Source of the DNA: Oscillospiraceae bacterium
Lineage (GTDB): Bacteria; Bacillota; Clostridia; Clostridiales; Clostridiaceae
DNA: 5,411 nt
Direction of reading: 5' to 3'
NCBI GenBank assembly: GCA_009785875.1
Contig: WQUF01000191.1
Span: forward strand, 1 to 5,411
Notes under the pieces: generated by a model
What the model was told of the DNA's origin: nothing
The model's input: only the letters and a program-made list of their open reading frames with translations
Databases searched by the model: none
Made by a program: the position numbers and the translations under genes
Shown: piece by piece, positions 5,283 through 5,411 of the stretch
Numbering within the stretch: the stretch's first letter is position 1
Layout of the letters: the number at the start of each line of letters is the position of its first letter

Positions 5283-5411
5283 TGAACTAAATCATCTTCC
5301 TTATTCTCATCATATACTTTTTCGGTGCTATGATAATAAGAAGCATCAAATATTATTTTTTGTTCAAACACTATTTTTCTGATAAAAGCATTGATAATAT
5401 CTGAAACATTC
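5279..5411 (-). CDS. Second RelB/DinJ-family antitoxin, partial at the window edge and apparently short at its C-terminus
   Basis: The minus-strand frame is open from the right edge to TGA at 5279-5281 and gives 43 residues; the start lies outside the window. The first part, NVSDIINAFIRKIVFEQK, is plainly the second helix of a ribbon-helix-helix antitoxin. It matches the same region of the neighbouring DinJ-like protein (SVSALLNGIVKRIVAEQR) position by position, with V, S, N, IV, EQ and a later F and A shared. The match continues into IIFDA against VTFEA and then stops. Only about 20 residues follow (through STEKVYDENKEDDLVQ), whereas the neighbour has about 39. The toxin-binding tail thus looks shortened or replaced, and no intact toxin gene follows. 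It is either a divergent solitary antitoxin or the remains of a duplicated module. The stop is 148 bases before the dinJ start, so co-transcription is possible. Confidence 0.7.
   Translation of the reverse strand, partial: NVSDIINAFIRKIVFEQKIIFDASYYHSTEKVYDENKEDDLVQ

Overview
The window looks like chromosomal DNA from a low-GC Gram-positive anaerobe of the Clostridia/Firmicutes type. It is AT-rich, with strong GGAGG ribosome binding sites, many A/T-ending codons and A/T-rich spacers. No rRNA, tRNA, CRISPR array or insertion sequence is visible, and the sequence alone does not fix the genus.

The left edge (1-148) holds the last 30 codons of an unidentified plus-strand gene, closed by a clear intrinsic terminator. 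Then comes a two-gene plus-strand ABC transporter operon (231-3997). It encodes a very large FtsX/MacB-type permease (1031 aa, about 8 membrane segments in two 1+3 halves, with two extracytoplasmic domains of about 445 and 215 residues) and, 11 bases later, a complete LolD/MacB-class ATPase (219 aa). Together they would form a membrane machine driven by ATP at the inner face. The substrate cannot be read from the sequence, and no sensor kinase or response regulator gene is present in the window. The first convincing plus-strand terminator after the ATPase lies about 380 bases downstream (4377-4415), so the operon transcript may run antisense through the next gene.

The right part is on the minus strand and is a toxin-antitoxin neighbourhood. 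Its core is a complete DinJ-YafQ type II module: antitoxin 4862-5131 overlapping toxin 4558-4875 by 14 bases, with the YafQ active-site residues kept. Two further antitoxin-like pieces flank it. One is a 46-residue ORF (3992-4132) that resembles only the C-terminal half of a RelB/DinJ antitoxin. The other runs in from the right edge (5279-5411); it resembles the DNA-binding half of the same family but ends early. Between that piece and dinJ lie very short ORFs linked by ATGA overlaps and a 9-bp inverted repeat. The picture is one intact module among paralogous remnants or orphan antitoxins.

I see no wholly new system. The items most worth checking are the permease's unusual extracytoplasmic domains, the orphan and remnant antitoxins with possible cross-talk, the lengthened beta-hairpin in the toxin, and the antisense 3' end of the ABC operon.
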